Source: Candidatus Gastranaerophilales bacterium
GTDB lineage: Bacteria > Cyanobacteriota > Vampirovibrionia > Gastranaerophilales > Gastranaerophilaceae
NCBI GenBank assembly: GCA_944323435.1
Contig: CALUSN010000002.1
Coordinates: 1 to 39,759 of the forward strand
DNA: 39,759 bases
Reading direction: 5' to 3'
Shown here: positions 18,309 through 26,860 of the stretch, piece by piece
Position numbering within the stretch: the stretch's first letter is position 1
How the letters are laid out: every line of letters starts with the position of its first letter
Position numbers and translations under genes: made by a program
Notes under the pieces: generated by a model
Seen by the model: the letters and a program-made list of their open reading frames with translations, nothing else
What the model was told of the DNA's origin: nothing
Databases searched by the model: none

Positions 18309-19379
18309 ATGGATAAAAAAGAATTAAATAAAGCTATTGAAAAAACCGTATTAAAAATGGCTCTGGAGCCTAAAAATACTGATCATTATCATGAACTTGC
18401 AAAATACTATGCAATGGATAACCAGTATGAGAAAGTTATTTCTGTATATGAAAGTTTACTTGAAATTGATCCGAAGGATTTGCAGACACTTTTGAATCTC
18501 GGAAGCATCTGGTTTTATTCAAAAGACTATAAAAAAGCTTTGAAATACTTTAATCAGGCAATGCTTGTAAATCCGAGCAATTATCTTGTATACTACAATC
18601 TTGCCAATACTTATGCTGAATTAAAAAATTTCCCGAAAGCATTACATTTTTATAACCGGACGCTGGATTTCAATTCTCAGGATCCGGAGATATATAACGC
18701 GATTGCGCTTTTGTATCATGACTTTGAAGATTATGTAGAGGCAAGAGCTTATTATGAAAAAGCACTCTCGCTTGACCCGGAAAACCTTACTGCACTTGTT
18801 GATTTAGGCAATGTATGCTTTAAGTTGTTTGATTACAACAAGGCGCTTGAGTATTATTATAAAGTATTTGCGCTTGCTCCGGATAACAAAACGGTCGCTT
18901 TATGCATTGCAAACACTCTTGCCGTAAACAAAGATAAAAAGAAATGCTACGATTATTTTGAAAAGGCAATTGCACTTCCGGGAGATAATTATAAAGCTTA
19001 TATCTGCTATGCTATAGCAAAATCTGACTTTAAAGATTATGAAGATGCTGTAGAATTATACAAAAAGGCTATTGAAATTAATCCTAAAGAAGCTAATGCT
19101 TATATTCTGGCAGGTAATTTATATTCAAACCTGAAAAAATATAAAGAAGCCGAAACAGAATACAAAGAGGCTTTAAAGATTAACAAACTTGACCCGAGTA
19201 TTTATGTACTTATTGCAAATGTATATTACATGAATAATGAAGTAGAACGTTCTATATATTCATACAGAGCGGCTGTAAATATGCGCCCTGAAAACGATGA
19301 ATATAAGCTTGTATTTATACAGGTTCTGGACGACTTTATTGATGAATACAGAAAGGATGATATCGTTGCAGCCATCTAG
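18309..19379 (+). CDS. Tetratricopeptide-repeat protein
   Basis: This 356-residue soluble protein is almost entirely TPR units of 34 residues, about nine in a row (for example YEKVISVYESLLEIDPKDLQTLLNLGSIWFY, followed by similar units to the C-terminus). There is no signal peptide or membrane helix, so it is probably a cytoplasmic scaffold. Its partner is unknown. The gene is three bases downstream of rsfS and its end overlaps the start of the Tic20-like membrane protein gene, so it may be translated as part of one operon with rpiB and rsfS. Confidence 0.88.
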   Translation: MDKKELNKAIEKTVLKMALEPKNTDHYHELAKYYAMDNQYEKVISVYESLLEIDPKDLQTLLNLGSIWFYSKDYKKALKYFNQAMLVNPSNYLVYYNLANTYAELKNFPKALHFYNRTLDFNSQDPEIYNAIALLYHDFEDYVEARAYYEKALSLDPENLTALVDLGNVCFKLFDYNKALEYYYKVFALAPDNKTVALCIANTLAVNKDKKKCYDYFEKAIALPGDNYKAYICYAIAKSDFKDYEDAVELYKKAIEINPKEANAYILAGNLYSNLKKYKEAETEYKEALKINKLDPSIYVLIANVYYMNNEVERSIYSYRAAVNMRPENDEYKLVFIQVLDDFIDEYRKDDIVAAI

Positions 19380-19773
19380 ACAAATATATCCGATAGAGAG
19401 AATAATATCCGCAGCATCATATTTAACGGCAGGCGGAGCTGGTTTTGTATGGCTTATAATCGCTGCTATACTAAAAAAACATGTAACCCCTTTTCTTCTC
19501 TATCATATTCTGCAGTCAATTTTTCTTTCTATTTTATACTTTTTAATAGCAACTTTTGCGGAATTAATTTATATTATTCTGTATCGAATACCTGTAATAA
19601 ACGCAATTCCTTATTTAATTAATATGCCGCTTCCGGTTGCACATGGATTATCCCTTGTCCAGGTAATAACAACTGCAATTATTTTGTATCTTGCAATAAC
19701 TGCCGGAATGGGACTGTACAGCTATATTCCATGGGTTTCGGATATTATAAATATAAATACAGGCAGAAAATAA
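19366..19773 (+). CDS. Tic20/DUF4870-like small membrane protein
   Basis: The start is taken as the TTG at 19366 because AAAGGA (19352-19357) is eight bases upstream; the in-frame ATG at 19357 lies on top of that site. This gives ~135 residues overlapping the TPR gene by 14 bases. There are four hydrophobic helices. The YHILQSIFLSILYFL segment in helix 2 and the ending YSYIPWVSDIININTG resemble the FIRFNTMQAILL and terminal IPxISE segments of cyanobacterial Tic20 homologues, whose plastid relatives are in the TIC translocon. The assignment is by weak local likeness, and a general DUF4870 protein is an equal possibility. Confidence 0.6.
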   Translation: MQPSRQIYPIERIISAASYLTAGGAGFVWLIIAAILKKHVTPFLLYHILQSIFLSILYFLIATFAELIYIILYRIPVINAIPYLINMPLPVAHGLSLVQVITTAIILYLAITAGMGLYSYIPWVSDIININTGRK

Positions 19774-19775
19774 TG

Positions 19776-19804
19776 TTGCGCAGAAATCTTGTTCTAATTA
19801 TAAT
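19776..19804 (+). promoter_or_regulatory. Possible promoter of mutS2, near-leaderless
   Basis: TTGCGC (19776-19781), a 17-base spacer and a perfect TATAAT (19799-19804). The mutS2 ATG at 19814 is nine bases beyond the -10 box, and no Shine-Dalgarno lies between. Confidence 0.5.
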
Positions 19805-19813
19805 CAATTTAGA

Positions 19814-22180
19814 ATGAGTATTATCCAAAAATCACAAAAATCACTGGAATACGATAAAATATTAGCCGAATTATCAAAGTTTGCGAAGACAGAACAATCC
19901 AAAAAACTTTGTTTTGAGCTGACACCTTTTGTTATGCCGGAAGATATTCAAAAACAGCTTGTTTTAACTCGTGAAGCTAAAGATGTATTAGATTTAGCAA
20001 GAGATATTCCTATAGAAAAAATACCTGATTTTAAAAAGCTTCGAGAAAAAAACGAATATTTTATGGAAGAAGAACTTATAGACATTGCAAAAGCAATGAG
20101 GACTTCCAGAATTGTAAGAAATTTTTTAAAAGAAAATCTGCCGTTTGATGCGCTTATGCAAAATTTAACAGATAATCTTTTATCAAATAAGCAGCTTGAA
20201 GAACGAATTCTTGATACATTTGACGATAATTATACAGTTAAACAAAATGCAAATCCTGAATTAAAAGGGTTGTATGCTTCATTAAGAGAAACTGAAATTA
20301 ATTTAAAACAAAGAGTACAGGAATTGATGAACTCTCCTGAATTTCAGAAGCATTTACAGGAAAATATCTACACTATGCGAGATGACAGGATTGTTTTTCA
20401 GGTAAAAGCATCTTCAAAAAGTAAAGTTGGCGGTATTGTTCATGATGTGTCAGCTACAAATAAAACTTTTTATATAGAGCCGGCGCAAATTGTTCCTGTA
20501 AACAATAAAATCAGAGAATTAAAATCTAAGATTTATGCAGAAATTATTCGGATATTAACCGCATTAAGCTACGAAATCAGAAAAGAAATGGATAATCTTA
20601 TTAAAATGGAAAAAACAATAAGTGAGATAGATTTTCATTTTGCCAAAGCCCGTTATGCAGTTAAGATTCAAGCAACAGAACCTAATTTAAACAAAGAAAA
20701 GAGCATAAAAATTGATTTAATGAGACATCCGTTATTAATCGGAAATGTAGAAAATATTGTTGAAAACGATTTTAGTATAGGAAACGGATATAAGTCAGTA
20801 ATAATTACTGGATCAAATACCGGCGGCAAAACTGTAGCCTTGAAAACCGTAGGTTTATTTATTCTAATGATGAAGTCCGGCATGTTTTTGCCCTGTGCAG
20901 AATCACATATTTACCCGTTTGAAAAAGTCCTTGCGGATATAGGTGATGAACAAAGTATTCTGCAAAATCTTTCAACATTTTCTTCTCATATGACAAACAT
21001 CATTGATATTCTTGAACTGGCTGATAGTGAAACCTTTGTACTTATAGATGAACTATGCGCAGGAACTGATCCGCAGGAAGGCGCTGTCTTAGCAGAAATT
21101 ATACTAAAAGAATTAGCAGCAAAACAAGCATTATCTATTATTACTACACATTATGGAGAATTAAAAACTCTGGAATACACAGATCCTTATTTTAAAAACG
21201 CAAGTGTAGAATTTGATGTTGAGTCTCTCTCCCCTACATATAAATTAATAATAGGCATACCCGGACTGAGTAATGCTATTGCTATTGCTTCAAATCTCGG
21301 GATGTCAGAGGATTTAATCTGGAAAGCTAAAGAACTGTTGATTACACAGCGTGATACATCAAGCCTTGTAGTTGAGAGACTTCAAGACACACAACAAAGG
21401 CTAGATGTAAACCTGAAAGAGGCTGAGTACAGAAATGCAGAAGCTGATGAATTAAAAAAACAATATGAAAAAGAATTAAATACACACAAAAAAGAAAAGA
21501 AGAAAACTCTTAAACTAATAAAAGACAAGTTTGAAGGTGAACTTGAAGAAGCAAAGTCTGAAATTAAAGACATATTATCAGAGCTAAGGCGGGAGAAATC
21601 TGAAAAAATTGCAAGGCGTTCATACGCACGACTTGCAAAACTTGAACAAAATTTTCGTTCGGATATACAGGCATTAGAAGAAAAAGAACAGTATACTGAG
21701 CTTGATTGGACAACAGTTAAAGTAAATGACAAGGTTATGCTAAAAGAACTTAACCAGCAAGTTACTATACTGTCAATGCCTGATAAAAACGAAACTCTTT
21801 ACATTCAAATGGGAATGATTAAAACCAAAGTAAAAAAAGACAGACTTGCAGTTTATAATCCGCAGCTCGCAAAAAAGGTTAATTTGCCGCTGGGAGCCGC
21901 CAAAAAAGAAACTGCTTTTACATTAAAAAAATATGATATCACTAATACGCTGGATTTGCGCGGCGAACGGGTTGAAGATGCGTTGGATAAACTTGAAGCG
22001 TATCTTGATAAAGCAAGCCTTGCAAATCTTTCTCCTGTATATATAATACACGGTCACGGAACCGGAGCATTAAAATCTGCTGTAAGAGATTTTATTGCAA
22101 CATCTCCGTATGTAGCAAAATTCCGGATTGGCGAAAATTCAGAAGGCGGAGATGGAGTGAGCGTAATTGATATTAAGTAG
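19814..22180 (+). CDS. mutS2: MutS2 / RqcU ATPase with Smr domain
   Basis: MutS2 proteins bind branched DNA to restrain recombination, and in Firmicutes they also bind collided ribosomes for quality control. The 788 residues are full length: a MutS core/lever region, then the ATPase with GSNTGGKT (Walker A from G333) and FVLIDELCAGTDP (Walker B), a long charged coiled coil (~520-630), a KOW-like stretch and a C-terminal Smr domain (LDLRGERVEDAL, IIHGHGTGALK). The mismatch-recognition domain of MutS is absent, as expected. No Shine-Dalgarno precedes the ATG; see the promoter entry at 19776. The gene ends with an eight-base overlap with the convergent FAD oxidoreductase gene. Confidence 0.95.
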   Translation: MSIIQKSQKSLEYDKILAELSKFAKTEQSKKLCFELTPFVMPEDIQKQLVLTREAKDVLDLARDIPIEKIPDFKKLREKNEYFMEEELIDIAKAMRTSRIVRNFLKENLPFDALMQNLTDNLLSNKQLEERILDTFDDNYTVKQNANPELKGLYASLRETEINLKQRVQELMNSPEFQKHLQENIYTMRDDRIVFQVKASSKSKVGGIVHDVSATNKTFYIEPAQIVPVNNKIRELKSKIYAEIIRILTALSYEIRKEMDNLIKMEKTISEIDFHFAKARYAVKIQATEPNLNKEKSIKIDLMRHPLLIGNVENIVENDFSIGNGYKSVIITGSNTGGKTVALKTVGLFILMMKSGMFLPCAESHIYPFEKVLADIGDEQSILQNLSTFSSHMTNIIDILELADSETFVLIDELCAGTDPQEGAVLAEIILKELAAKQALSIITTHYGELKTLEYTDPYFKNASVEFDVESLSPTYKLIIGIPGLSNAIAIASNLGMSEDLIWKAKELLITQRDTSSLVVERLQDTQQRLDVNLKEAEYRNAEADELKKQYEKELNTHKKEKKKTLKLIKDKFEGELEEAKSEIKDILSELRREKSEKIARRSYARLAKLEQNFRSDIQALEEKEQYTELDWTTVKVNDKVMLKELNQQVTILSMPDKNETLYIQMGMIKTKVKKDRLAVYNPQLAKKVNLPLGAAKKETAFTLKKYDITNTLDLRGERVEDALDKLEAYLDKASLANLSPVYIIHGHGTGALKSAVRDFIATSPYVAKFRIGENSEGGDGVSVIDIK

Positions 22181-23414
22181 CTAAATATCGTGCAAGCCCT
22201 TCACCCATTGAAAAACAGGATGGAATGATCCTTAGAGCCGCTTGAGCTTCAAAATCTGCAGAGATACATCTTCCTATAACAAATAGATTATCTTTTACAA
22301 TCAAAGATTCTACAGGCAGCTGGTATTCCTGATATACAGTTTCAAGAGTCGAGCTGTCTTTTTGGCTTGAATGCACGTCTATAGGATAATCAGATATAAC
22401 AACAGGATGCTCAAACCGCTTTCCGCTTCTTAAATCGTCTGCTGTATATACATACCTACCCTTGACTCTGTTTGATACTCTTATACCTAAAGAGTTGGCA
22501 ATAGACGAAATGTACGCCTTTTCAAAGCCCGGGAAATACTTTCTGCAAAAGTTTGAGAGCCTAAGTATACTTGCACGCCCTGCTATGTAAGGGTTTTTGG
22601 TATTATTAATCAGCCTCGGACAGTTGAATGCAATAGAATCGGGTGTCCCGGCGACAGAAAATATCTGAAAGTAGTTAGAATCCTCTTCTGTAATGACTCC
22701 ATCAGCCATACCTCGTTCAAATAAAGGTCTTAAAGCCCAATTCTTGTTCTTATCCCACGTATAGGCAGTAGAGAGGTATATCCTGCCGTCTACAGAACAG
22801 CTTGTTGTAACATCCCTGTCTTTATCCAGTTCCATTATCCAGCTTGAAAATTCTTTAACATTCACGCCTGACATAATAAATCTTAAATTAACCGGCTGAG
22901 ATTTTTTTTCTAAAAATTCGCAATTTAATTTTTGACAAATTTTTGCATCACCTGTTGCATCTACTATAAGTCTCGTTTCGATAGGTGATAATAACTCTTG
23001 TTTCAAAGAAAAATTATTATTTCTCTCTATCGTTACGATATATGATGATAATTTTTCTTCTATTTTTGTTATATCAGACTCAAACAAGATTTCTACTCCA
23101 GCATCCATAAGCAGTGAATCCAGCGCAATTTTGGTAAGCTCCGGATTAAACCAGCCTTTATTGCCGTCAATATAAGTAATTGCGCCGTTTATTGAAGACA
23201 ATTTATTATATAAAGTCTCAAAAAAATCTGTATTTATTGCATTTTTAGAGGTTTTCATTGCCGGAACAACTAGCGCAGAAGTAATTGAACCGCCTAAAAA
23301 GGTGTTTTTTTCGACTAATAAAACTTCCAGACCTAATTTTGCTGCAGTATAAGCGCATGCACATCCTGCAGTACCGCCGCCTGCAATTACAATATCATAT
23401 TTCATCATTTTCAT
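22173..23414 (-). CDS. FAD-dependent oxidoreductase next to an MnmD-like gene
   Basis: The 413-residue protein opens with a Rossmann FAD-binding motif (YDIVIAGGGTAGCACAY) and an acidic residue ending the second strand (LLVEKN), then GGSITSALVVPAMKT. A second dinucleotide segment is RLIVDATGDAKI, and the C-terminal FAD motif is NLFVIGRCISADFEAQAA. This layout fits the FAD_oxidored family (PF12831) rather than the DAO family of MnmC. The gene overlaps the end of the MnmD-like gene by 20 bases, so the two are cotranscribed. An oxidation step in wobble-uridine modification is a plausible role but is only inferred from position; the substrate is unknown. Confidence 0.85.
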   Translation of the reverse strand: MKMMKYDIVIAGGGTAGCACAYTAAKLGLEVLLVEKNTFLGGSITSALVVPAMKTSKNAINTDFFETLYNKLSSINGAITYIDGNKGWFNPELTKIALDSLLMDAGVEILFESDITKIEEKLSSYIVTIERNNNFSLKQELLSPIETRLIVDATGDAKICQKLNCEFLEKKSQPVNLRFIMSGVNVKEFSSWIMELDKDRDVTTSCSVDGRIYLSTAYTWDKNKNWALRPLFERGMADGVITEEDSNYFQIFSVAGTPDSIAFNCPRLINNTKNPYIAGRASILRLSNFCRKYFPGFEKAYISSIANSLGIRVSNRVKGRYVYTADDLRSGKRFEHPVVISDYPIDVHSSQKDSSTLETVYQEYQLPVESLIVKDNLFVIGRCISADFEAQAALRIIPSCFSMGEGLARYLAT

Positions 23415-24768
23415 CTTTCTTCATACTCCTGAGTTTCATGTATTTAGAAGAGCTCATTAAGTCACTATGCCGGAATTCATACTCTCTAAAATCAATTATA
23501 TCTTTTTTATCAAATGAAAGGTTCGGATCATGATAAGGGATACCCGCTTTTGTATTGCAAAGACCGATTTCATAAGGTGTAAGCGGATGTTCTATTTTGG
23601 TTTTATCTTTTGAAGCAATTGTTCCTATAATTTTATTTGTTTTTTTATGATAGATATTACCCACGTAGAATTTATTTTCAAGTAACGTATTTCTAACAAG
23701 TGCAGAGGTTGAATACGTCATTAAGAGTCCCTGCGGAGATATTCTTTTGTAGAGTTCTGCTATAAATTCTACCGTCCACAATTGAGGTGCTTTAGTGTAA
23801 GTGAAGGCGTCCAGAAATATGAGGTCATATTCGTTGTTTAGGGTCAAAATGGTCTTTCGGGCATCATCGACATAAAAATTTATGTTAAAAAGGCTCTGAG
23901 CGGTCTTAAAATTCATTTTTTTATACCGTCTCGATAGGGTGGCATAATATATATTATGTAAGAAGGTCGATAAATTGAATCCGGAGGACTTATTATACCC
24001 CCATTTTTGATTAAATTTAGCATACTTAATCAGAGAGTTATCAAAAAATCTCCGATTTTTCTTTTCTCGTATCATTTTTTTGAGTTCTTTTGAGGGATAC
24101 TCTTTTCCAAAATATTCTGAAAGATTATTTAATAAAATATAATTTACGTAGCTATTAATTTTATACTCTTTTTCAATATGCATATTTTTAAATTTTAAAT
24201 CTAAAAGTTCATTTATCTCTTTCTTATTCTTAGGCATAAATTTTGTAAGCAAATCAACAAACAAATTTCTTATTGTATAATAGCTTTCAAAGCAAGTTAA
24301 AATTTGTGGTACCGCGCTATCATATATTTCACCGGGAGTTTTTACTGTTCTAAAAAGCGGAGATAATTGCACAAGTTCTTCATTAATATCTAAACAGTCA
24401 ATTTGAAAAGAGTATTTTTTATTACTACTTACCGATTCGATATATGATAATAATCGTTTATTGTTTCTAAATATTTTATTGATACATATCGCAACGATAC
24501 AAAACAGCTTTTGGAAAATATTTTTCTTTTTAAATTTTATATTATTAATAAAAAAACTCATTAAAGCTTTTGTGTTATATCCGATTCCGTAACAAACATC
24601 AAGAACTTTTAAATTTTCAAAATCATATATATCTAAATTGGCAGGCAGAACAAATTTTTCCCATGCTTCTGTAAGTGCGCCAAATTTAGAGTGAAAAACA
24701 TCCTTCTGGGCATACGAATAAAGCCCAATTGACCCGTCTTCCGTAAAATATGGTTCATAATCCCTCAT
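23395..24768 (-). CDS. MnmD-like tRNA 5-(aminomethyl)-2-thiouridine methyltransferase
   Basis: The family installs the final methyl group in mnm5s2U at the tRNA wobble position using S-adenosylmethionine. Family signatures: TEDGSIGLYSYAQKDVFHSKFGAL with TEAW near the N-terminus, VLDVCYGIGYNTKAL (55-68; SAM loop) and the catalytic-site region FLDAFTYTKAPQLWTVEF (D320), then SPQGLLMTYSTSALVRN. At 457 residues it is long for MnmD because ~180 residues are inserted between the SAM loop and the DAF motif. The insert is lysine-rich and AT-rich. Start codon and promoter nearly coincide (see 24776-24804). It overlaps the FAD enzyme gene downstream, recalling the two-domain MnmC of E. coli. Confidence 0.82.
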   Translation of the reverse strand: MRDYEPYFTEDGSIGLYSYAQKDVFHSKFGALTEAWEKFVLPANLDIYDFENLKVLDVCYGIGYNTKALMSFFINNIKFKKKNIFQKLFCIVAICINKIFRNNKRLLSYIESVSSNKKYSFQIDCLDINEELVQLSPLFRTVKTPGEIYDSAVPQILTCFESYYTIRNLFVDLLTKFMPKNKKEINELLDLKFKNMHIEKEYKINSYVNYILLNNLSEYFGKEYPSKELKKMIREKKNRRFFDNSLIKYAKFNQKWGYNKSSGFNLSTFLHNIYYATLSRRYKKMNFKTAQSLFNINFYVDDARKTILTLNNEYDLIFLDAFTYTKAPQLWTVEFIAELYKRISPQGLLMTYSTSALVRNTLLENKFYVGNIYHKKTNKIIGTIASKDKTKIEHPLTPYEIGLCNTKAGIPYHDPNLSFDKKDIIDFREYEFRHSDLMSSSKYMKLRSMKKDENDEI

Positions 24769-24775
24769 AATGCTT

Positions 24776-24804
24776 ATTATATCAGTATTATAGCTTCACT
24801 GCAA
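24776..24804 (-). promoter_or_regulatory. Promoter of the MnmD-like gene, possible leaderless start
   Basis: On the minus strand, TTGCAG (24804-24799), a 17-base spacer and a perfect TATAAT (24781-24776). The ATG at 24768 lies seven bases downstream of the -10 box, leaving essentially no 5' leader. Confidence 0.55.
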
Positions 24805-24814
24805 GAACATATTT

Positions 24815-24844
24815 TTGACATTTTGTTTACCGGAAGTATATAAT
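24815..24844 (+). promoter_or_regulatory. Sigma70-type promoter of the zincin-like gene
   Basis: Perfect TTGACA (24815-24820) and perfect TATAAT (24839-24844) with an 18-base spacer. The ATG at 24870 has a GGCAGGA ribosome site. It is divergent from the MnmD-like promoter. Confidence 0.8.
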
Positions 24845-24869
24845 ATTTATAAGAATAGAGGGCAGGATT

Positions 24870-25538
24870 ATGAAAAAATTTGCGTATATATTGTTATTAC
24901 TGGGTTTTACAACTTCTTTTGCAGCTGCACGCTCGTATGAACCGGTACCTTCAAATGTTGATTTGCCTGAAAAGTACACTCAGGAGTATATTGACAGCAT
25001 TTCCGATGAGTATAAAAAAGTTTCTAACGAACAAATTTTCCATGTTGCACTGGATATGCTGAAAGACACAACCGGAGAATTCTCCCGTAAAGCCATTTTA
25101 GGCTATAACGTAACACAATATCCGGTTCAAATAATGTTTAAAGATTTGTCTGAAATAGATCAGGCCTATTCGACATTTGATGCTATCGGATGGAAAAAGA
25201 AAGGCAAATTATATATATACATTAATCCGAAGCATGAATACGCTCCCCCGGGGGCTTTAGCAGCTCTTCTTGCGCATGAAGCAATTCATCAGGATGAATA
25301 TAATTCCCTGAGCGAAGAAACTTATGCATGGACAATGGAAGCTATTGTATGGAATGAAATTTTAAAAAAATACCCTGAGTCAAATAATTTAGAATCTCCA
25401 CTTGTCACCCGGGAAAACATATTAAAGCAATTACTTGAAAAAGGAAATTATACGAATAAGTATATAAAGAAAACGGTATTTGCAAATAATGGTTATAAAA
25501 ATTTGCCATTAACTTCTCCGGGATTTAACAACCAATAA
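24870..25538 (+). CDS. Exported zincin-like metallopeptidase candidate
   Basis: The 222-residue protein starts with a signal peptide (MKKFAYILLLLGFTTSFAAA, likely cut near AAA-RS) and contains LLAHEAIHQDEY (HEAIH at 136-140), a HExxH zinc motif, followed by the acidic SLSEETYAWTMEA. The helix with E after a spacer could supply the third zinc ligand. The family is not one I can name; similar short HExxH proteins are common and their substrates are unknown. It has a strong consensus promoter and its own ribosome site (AGGGCAGGA), so it is transcribed separately. The next gene, a CtpA-type protease with its own promoter-like element, is 71 bases downstream. Confidence 0.78.
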   Translation: MKKFAYILLLLGFTTSFAAARSYEPVPSNVDLPEKYTQEYIDSISDEYKKVSNEQIFHVALDMLKDTTGEFSRKAILGYNVTQYPVQIMFKDLSEIDQAYSTFDAIGWKKKGKLYIYINPKHEYAPPGALAALLAHEAIHQDEYNSLSEETYAWTMEAIVWNEILKKYPESNNLESPLVTRENILKQLLEKGNYTNKYIKKTVFANNGYKNLPLTSPGFNNQ

Positions 25539-25574
25539 AGTTTATATTAATCCTCCGGAAATTCCACTTGTATA

Positions 25575-25603
25575 TTGATTAACATTTATTCTTGGTGTTA
25601 AAT
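25575..25603 (+). promoter_or_regulatory. Possible promoter of ctpA-like gene, leaderless
   Basis: TTGATT (25575-25580), a 17-base spacer and TTAAAT (25598-25603). The ATG at 25610 is six bases after the -10-like box. The -10 match is moderate (four of six). Confidence 0.35.
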
Positions 25604-25609
25604 TGAGTT

Positions 25610-26860
25610 ATGAAGAATAAACATCTGCTTATTTTTATATTGTCCGTATTAATTTTGGTGATTTTCAACAAAGTTTTTTTGTCAACATTCACAAGAACTA
25701 ATGCTTTCTTTTCACAGCAAACATTAGTTAACAGCGAAGAAATTGCCCCTCAAAAATTATTTGATAAAACCTGGAAAATAATCGGCAAAGAATATTATGA
25801 ACCGACATTAAATCATCAAAACTGGCAGAGATGGAAATACAGGTATCAGGGGAAGATAAAAACAGACGATGATGCCAGAGTTGCTATTGACACAATGATA
25901 GCAAGCCTGAATGAACCTTATACGAGGTTTATGACAAAAAAAGACTATGCAGATTTAACGACCTCTATAACATCTAAAATTTACGGTATTGGAGTGAATA
26001 TATATTCAAATTCAGGCAAGATTGAAGTTTTTAATGTAATGCCTTCTACACCGGCAGATTTTGCGCAGTTAAAACGGGGTGATATAATATCTGCTGTTGA
26101 CGGCAAAGATACAAGCGGAATGAATGTCTCTGAAGTCGCTGCACTAGTCAGAGGTCCCGAGAACAGTGTTGTAGAGCTTACTATTCTGAGAAACGGTAAG
26201 AAATTTACAAGAACTTTAAAGCGGAAAGAAATCAAGATTAAAACAGTAAAAAGCTCGGTTCTGGATAATCATATTGGATATATTCAAATAATAAGTTTTA
26301 TGAGCGGTTCTACACCTAATGAATTTGTTGAGGCATTAGAAAATACTAAAAATACAGATTCTTTAATATTGGATTTGCGCGGAAACACCGGCGGGCTGTT
26401 AGACAACGCTGTATTTATTGCGGACATTTTTATAAAAAGCGGTACTATTGTTGATATCATATACAGAGACGGGTACAAAAAATCTATAAAAGCACAGGAC
26501 GAGATGATTCCGCTGGATAAGCCTATTGTTGTACTTGTTAACGGTGCGAGCGCCAGTGCAAGCGAGATTTTATCAGGAGCTTTAAAAGATTACCATAGAG
26601 CAACTCTTGTCGGCAGAAAAACTTTTGGTAAAGGACTTGTACAGAAAGTTGTACCGCTTCCTAACCAGACAGGGGTAAATATTACAATTGCAAGATATTT
26701 AACTCCAAAGGGCACAGATATTAATGAATTGGGAATTAAACCTGATGTTGAAATCGGAAATGACTTTGATATCATAATTGATTCAAAGAATGATGTGCAG
26801 CTTGAAAAAGCTAAGGATATATTGAATGATAAAACAAGAATTAGAAGAGCTTCAAAATAA
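25610..26860 (+). CDS. ctpA: Carboxy-terminal processing protease, S41 family
   Basis: CtpA-type serine proteases trim C-termini of exported proteins in the periplasm. The 416-residue protein has an N-terminal membrane anchor (~5-24, HLLIFILSVLILVIF), a PDZ domain (~120-195; GIGVNIYSNSGKI, LKRGDIISAVDGKDT) and the S41 catalytic core. The catalytic pair is S316 in NGASASASEI and K341 in RKTFGKGLVQ, 25 residues apart as in other CtpA/CtpB proteins. The start lacks a clear Shine-Dalgarno. The coding region overlaps bioF by 35 bases in another frame. The symbol is by similarity to cyanobacterial CtpA, where it processes D1; here there is no photosystem, so the target must differ. Confidence 0.9.
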   Translation: MKNKHLLIFILSVLILVIFNKVFLSTFTRTNAFFSQQTLVNSEEIAPQKLFDKTWKIIGKEYYEPTLNHQNWQRWKYRYQGKIKTDDDARVAIDTMIASLNEPYTRFMTKKDYADLTTSITSKIYGIGVNIYSNSGKIEVFNVMPSTPADFAQLKRGDIISAVDGKDTSGMNVSEVAALVRGPENSVVELTILRNGKKFTRTLKRKEIKIKTVKSSVLDNHIGYIQIISFMSGSTPNEFVEALENTKNTDSLILDLRGNTGGLLDNAVFIADIFIKSGTIVDIIYRDGYKKSIKAQDEMIPLDKPIVVLVNGASASASEILSGALKDYHRATLVGRKTFGKGLVQKVVPLPNQTGVNITIARYLTPKGTDINELGIKPDVEIGNDFDIIIDSKNDVQLEKAKDILNDKTRIRRASK

